From the NCBI GenBank assembly GCA_003024985.2, contig PXIH01S0001261.1: a stretch of 10,328 nt of DNA, one strand, 5' to 3'. Under the pieces are notes generated by a model. The model made no database searches and was not told the DNA's origin. It saw only the letters and a program-made list of their open reading frames with translations. Both the position numbers and the translations under genes were made by a program. Within the stretch, counting starts at the first letter, position 1. Each line of letters starts with the position of its first letter. The stretch is from Euperipatoides rowelli. Lineage: Eukaryota; Onychophora; Udeonychophora; Euonychophora; Peripatopsidae. This document shows positions 7,307 through 10,328 of this stretch, in pieces.

Positions 7307-7760
7307 AATGGTTTATTTTTCTTAATAAAAACATCAAAACTAAAAAAAAAATGGTTCAAAAATTTCAATTTTAATCTACTTTATTTTTGAAACCTTTGCA
7401 CTCAGATCTGTAATTTTTTAAAAATACTTATATAAATTTTTGCAGCATCTATAAATTATTTAAAGTGGAATATAATGAATTGAAATGAAAGAAAACGTCA
7501 GTTCCATACCATCTTATGGGGCATATAACTACTAAAACCAGTGAAGGGACCTTTGTAGGAAAATAAACCCTTAAATTCTTTTGACAAGAGGCAAGACTAT
7601 TCTACAACACCACACAAATACTGTATGTCAAATGCTGAGACAAGCCACCAACACATGCAGTTTCTATGTTCAGTAAGGTTGATCCAAGTGTCTACTATGC
7701 TTAAAAAGGTTGGTCACAGCTGGTTTATGCAACAAATGGGTCATTTATTTTGTATTTATT

Positions 7761-7892
7761 TCAATGTTCTTGTTCTCCAGGTGAAGATCTTGCTAGCTTT
7801 TGTTCCACTGTATTGAGTAGACAAATAACCTGCTTGGTGGTGGACAGCACATTGAAACTGTCAGTTGGCTTTACATTGGGTTCATTAATATT
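7761..7892 (-). other. Weak candidate coding stretch, strand uncertain
   Basis: On the minus strand 43 codons run from just after TAG (7895-7893) to TGA (7763-7761). The product looks balanced and hydrophilic (for example STTKQVICLLNTVEQKLARS), and AATAAA follows the stop within a few bases. The TAG could act as a splice acceptor, but the preceding sequence is not pyrimidine-rich. The plus strand is also open here (7705-7896, 63 codons without ATG) and has a good acceptor-like TTCTTGTTCTCCAG ending at 7780. Both strands cannot easily be coding, and neither product was recognised. Stretches of this length are expected by chance. Confidence 0.15.
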
Positions 7893-8030
7893 CTAATTAT
7901 TCCAAAGCTTTTATTTGTACGTGTATATTCTTTTTTATATAACACACTGGTCATATCCAGTAGGGGTGTTTTCTATGGTTATCATGATGAGCACGATATG
8001 AAAAAGCGTGTCCCGCCCCTTGTTATTGAT

Positions 8031-8065
8031 TAGGGCCTAATGGAAGTGAGAAATTATGAACTTTT
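8031..8065 (+). repeat. Left arm of the 8.0-8.3 kb inverted repeat
   Basis: It contains AAATTATGAACTTTT at 8051-8065, whose exact complement is at 8295-8309. The outer part contains the TAGGGCCTAA word. Confidence 0.6.
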
Positions 8066-8182
8066 CAAGTGCATAGTGCCCGCTGATTGGTTAACAGTTG
8101 ATTAACCGTATGGCAACTGTAAATTCTGTTTAAATTTTCAAAATCGATTAAAAAATGATTATTTCACCCCTTCATCATCATA

Positions 8183-8247
8183 GGGTTGGGGCATAGTGGG
8201 TTTAATATGTAGAAGTTGTTAGGGTTCAGGTATGGTTCAGGGTTAGG
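8183..8247 (+). repeat. G-rich, TTAGGG-like degenerate stretch
   Basis: G runs lie at 8183-8185, 8188-8191, 8198-8200, 8222-8224 and 8240-8242. TTAGGGTT begins at 8219 and GGGTTAGG at 8240. It resembles decayed telomere-type repeats, but the units are too few and too irregular for an interstitial telomere array. It sits between the arms of the short inverted-repeat element. Confidence 0.35.
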
Positions 8248-8294
8248 ACTGTAAATAATAAAATAAAGCTGCTATCCATCTTGGTCATATGACT

Positions 8295-8329
8295 AAAAGT
8301 TCATAATTTTTCGCTTCCGCTAGGCGCGA
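8295..8329 (-). repeat. Right arm of the 8.0-8.3 kb inverted repeat
   Basis: This is the partner of 8031-8065. Three of the six mismatches, within the CTTCC part, are transitions. It also forms the last codons of an open minus-strand frame (to 8285), which argues that frame is not a host gene. Confidence 0.6.
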
Positions 8330-8519
8330 GTTTGATATTACGCCAATTTTATTTTCAGAGTTATTATTTATAGTTGGTTGCTGTTCAGTGGTAGCTGATA
8401 TTATGGACTTTATTCGTTGTGCTTCAGGTGCTGATGTCACAAAATAAATAATGTTAGCTGAGAAGTCTGGTTTCTGGCTTTTATTCCGGTTTATGTTCAA
8501 CCAGCATTTAAACTATATC

Positions 8520-10328
8520 AGTGCCCACTGCCCAGTCCAATTCATTATGGAAGGTAAGGGGTAGAGTAGCACTGTTTAGTTTGTGATAGGAGAATGCCGT
8601 ATCCAAGGGATGTTTAGACATTTATGTAGGCTACCTAGAGTTTAAATAATATCCAAAAATGAACTAATTTACTTCTGGTGCTAATCTCAAAATCAATTAT
8701 AAATCTAATCATTAAAAAGATAAAGAAAGAAAAATAATTATTCCCTGGAAATAATAATTTAAAACAAAAAGGTTGATAAGCTGCCAAACTTATTGTATTA
8801 CTAATTAAAACCAATACTTATCAATTTGTTTGTCCTGGAATTTTCATAAACAACTAAAACCTGTAAATGGATATAAGAAAACAAACTCTGATTTTTGGAA
8901 ACAGATTTTTTTTTTAAAAAAAGAACAATAACATGTTTTTCAAAACACGTTAACTTTCACTAAGTTATTTCATCTCACAAAAATATGTTGGAAAACACTA
9001 ATTTAACTGACAAAGACAAATCTTAGTGCAGATCTGTTTTCCTCCTCCTAGAGAGAGAGTGATAGGATACATGCTTACCAATTAAAAGAATAACTTACTT
9101 AAAGAGTATATGAAAAAAAAACCATCCTTAGTTAAAATATGATACGACAATGCATTTTAAATAATTCAAAAATTTCATTCAAAATTACAAACGTAGGCTA
9201 AATAATTATATTATGAATATTCTCTAATATTTTAAATTTGACATCCACCAAAAATACTTTGTTTTTCTATAAAATATTTATCAAGCTTTCAGAAGGAGGG
9301 CAATAATTTGCTAACCTGTTAATCATTAAAACTAACCAGGTAACCGTCTGTTACCTCCTCCCCCACCCCCTCTAGCATACTAATGAGTTCAAAACCTAAC
9401 AATTATATTGTTAAAATTTCAAATTGATGTTATTACTTGTAATAAATACATTTGGATTGCTTTTTTAATATAATTATAGTTTATACAATTTTTTTATAAA
9501 CTTAAGCAAAGATATAAAACAAATATCAATGTATTTAGTAATACCTATATTAATTTCTAAAATTCTTATCCAAATTTGGACTAATGTATAATGTAATGCA
9601 TAAACTTAGAAAAGTACTTAAATTTCAAAATTACCCATAGAGATATAAGATAAAAAGAGGAGTCCTAATAGCTGCCAGCTGAAACATCCACCAACCCTAG
9701 AAACCAATTGTGCTACCATCTTGCTCCATTCAAAACTTTGCCATCGTCTTTGAGCCTAACATTAACTTGTATTGGGTATGTAATGAATATTTGAACTAGC
9801 CTATTAAATAAATAATTTTGAATGATATGGCCCGTTATGTAATTATGGACTGTTGGACCACAACGGATGGATAGTAAAAACCCTTATCAAACTAAATCTA
9901 TGAAATTCATGTTTAACATTGTAAACAGTAGGCTGAGTTTATCATCAAGCTAGAATTCCCTAAGATAGACGGCATGTTGTATATATTGATAGCGTCAAAT
10001 TATTTATTAAATATTAATCACGTGTGAAAAAATAATCTGGGATTTAAACCTAACCTTAGTTGAAGTTTCTTCGTCATCGTTAAGAACGATTTGCACTTAC
10101 ATTCCGCCTGGTTTATAAAAATACATACCATAAAAGAAATGAAATGTGCTGCACAGGTTTTCGTTCAGATAAACGAGCGTTAAAAAATATTCTAGCTCTG
10201 GCACTGGTTGGGTCCTTTAGATATATTGCGAATTCATTTACTCAACTTTAGTGATTTCCAATTTGTCACTAGCCAATCAGAAAGATTTCAGTCAATCAAG
10301 AGTGTCCACAGTAAAGGATTTTTTTTTT
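8520..10328. other. Non-coding AT-rich region to the window end
   Basis: No gene could be supported. It contains A and T runs, a purine repeat AGAGAGAGAG near 9050, the C-rich tract 9354-9373, a CACGTG E-box at 10019-10024 and a few TAGGCTA-type words. Around 9650-9770 the sequence is somewhat richer in G+C and open on both strands for 34 to 46 codons, but nothing was recognised. The window ends in a T run. Confidence 0.55.
9354..9373 (+). repeat. C-rich pyrimidine tract
   Basis: A 20-base tract of C and T with one A at 9365, dominated by two C5 runs, in an AT-rich surrounding. Confidence 0.8.

Larger units (their letters stand above)
5190..7500. other. Long non-coding AT-rich region
   Basis: No gene could be supported. 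Open frames at 5526-5711 (minus) and 5821-6075 (minus) run through T-rich homopolymers and a triplet repeat and look spurious. The region holds an (AAC)n microsatellite (5824-5840), a T9A9 palindrome (6166-6183), poly-C runs at 7127-7136 and 7298-7306, and many TAGGCCTA-type words. It is best described as intergenic or intronic. Confidence 0.6.
8031..8329. mobile_element. Short inverted-repeat element, MITE-like
   Basis: The reverse complement of 8031-8065 matches 8295-8329 at 29 of 35 positions without gaps. It starts with 15 identical bases, AAAAGTTCATAATTT, and then a CTTCC-containing part. Weaker similarity (AGT-CATA-TG) continues inward. The loop of about 230 bases is G-rich on the plus strand, with TTAGGG-like words. 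This size and structure fit a small MITE. The outer limits and target duplication are unclear, because the flanks do not continue to match and no matching direct repeat was seen. Confidence 0.5.

Noticed and set aside
7508-7600. 32-codon minus-strand stretch with exon-like composition
   Set aside because: At one-third G+C a stop is expected about every 13 codons, so dozens of stretches this long arise by chance in six frames of 10 kb. Its acceptor would need a second AG close to another.
7705-7896. Plus-strand stretch faintly resembling the first membrane helix of MIC10 (D-K-GF-LG pattern)
   Set aside because: Only about 6 of 20 positions agree, the conserved KWD and the GxGxG pattern are absent, and a stop falls inside the helix. 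It was noticed after the fact, so chance is likely.
9650-9775. Open stretches on both strands near a GC-richer patch
   Set aside because: Lengths of 34 and 46 codons are within chance, no family resemblance was seen, and neither strand is favoured.
1-10328. tRNA, rRNA, CRISPR array or bacterial operon
   Set aside because: No B-box-like GGTTCGANNCC with a matching A box, no rRNA-like conserved stretch, no regularly spaced identical repeats and no cluster of long ORFs was seen on either strand.

Overview
The window reads as AT-rich (about one third G+C by eye) animal nuclear DNA with no intact protein-coding gene. Evidence for a eukaryote: no dense ORFs, no Shine-Dalgarno/operon layout, long A/T homopolymer runs, remnants of retroelements and MITE-like inverted-repeat elements, and AATAAA-rich tails. 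Which animal is unclear. The pol type (Ty1/copia) and the TTAA-flanked element would fit an invertebrate such as an arthropod, but that is inference.

Layout. Positions 1-1660 hold a decayed Ty1/copia LTR retrotransposon on the minus strand. Its pol C-terminal half is recognisable in pieces: the linker before RT, RT, RNase H and the very C-terminus with its stop at 381. These are broken by frameshifts, stops and large deletions, and a purine-rich tract and LTR-like sequence lie beyond the stop. Gag, protease and integrase are not visible. Positions 1660-2340 are featureless apart from a C13 run. Positions 2340-3090 look like the 3' end of a transcription unit, either a LINE tail or a host 3'UTR, ending in an AATAAA-rich tail. 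Positions 3099-3736 are a TTAA-flanked element with GC-rich imperfect terminal inverted repeats, best read as a non-autonomous piggyBac-like MITE. Positions about 4215-5182 are a second inverted-repeat unit, with arms of about 110 nt around a 748-bp core. Just inside its right arm is a small coding-like stretch (minus strand, 4885-5032). Positions 8031-8329 are a third inverted repeat (29/35 matched bases) with a TTAGGG-like G-rich core. The remaining sequence (5190-7500 and 8520-10328) is intergenic or intronic: homopolymers, poly-C runs and scattered short palindromic words of the TAGGCCTA type.

Nothing here forms an operon or pathway. The main content is a graveyard of transposable elements: one copia, one possible LINE tail and three MITE/foldback-like units. 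A few short open stretches could be exons of a gene mostly outside or spread across the window. They are no longer than chance predicts at this base composition and are marked as weak. I found no convincing new biological system; the two inverted-repeat elements without a clear family and the strongly repeated TAGGCCTA-type word are the best leads.
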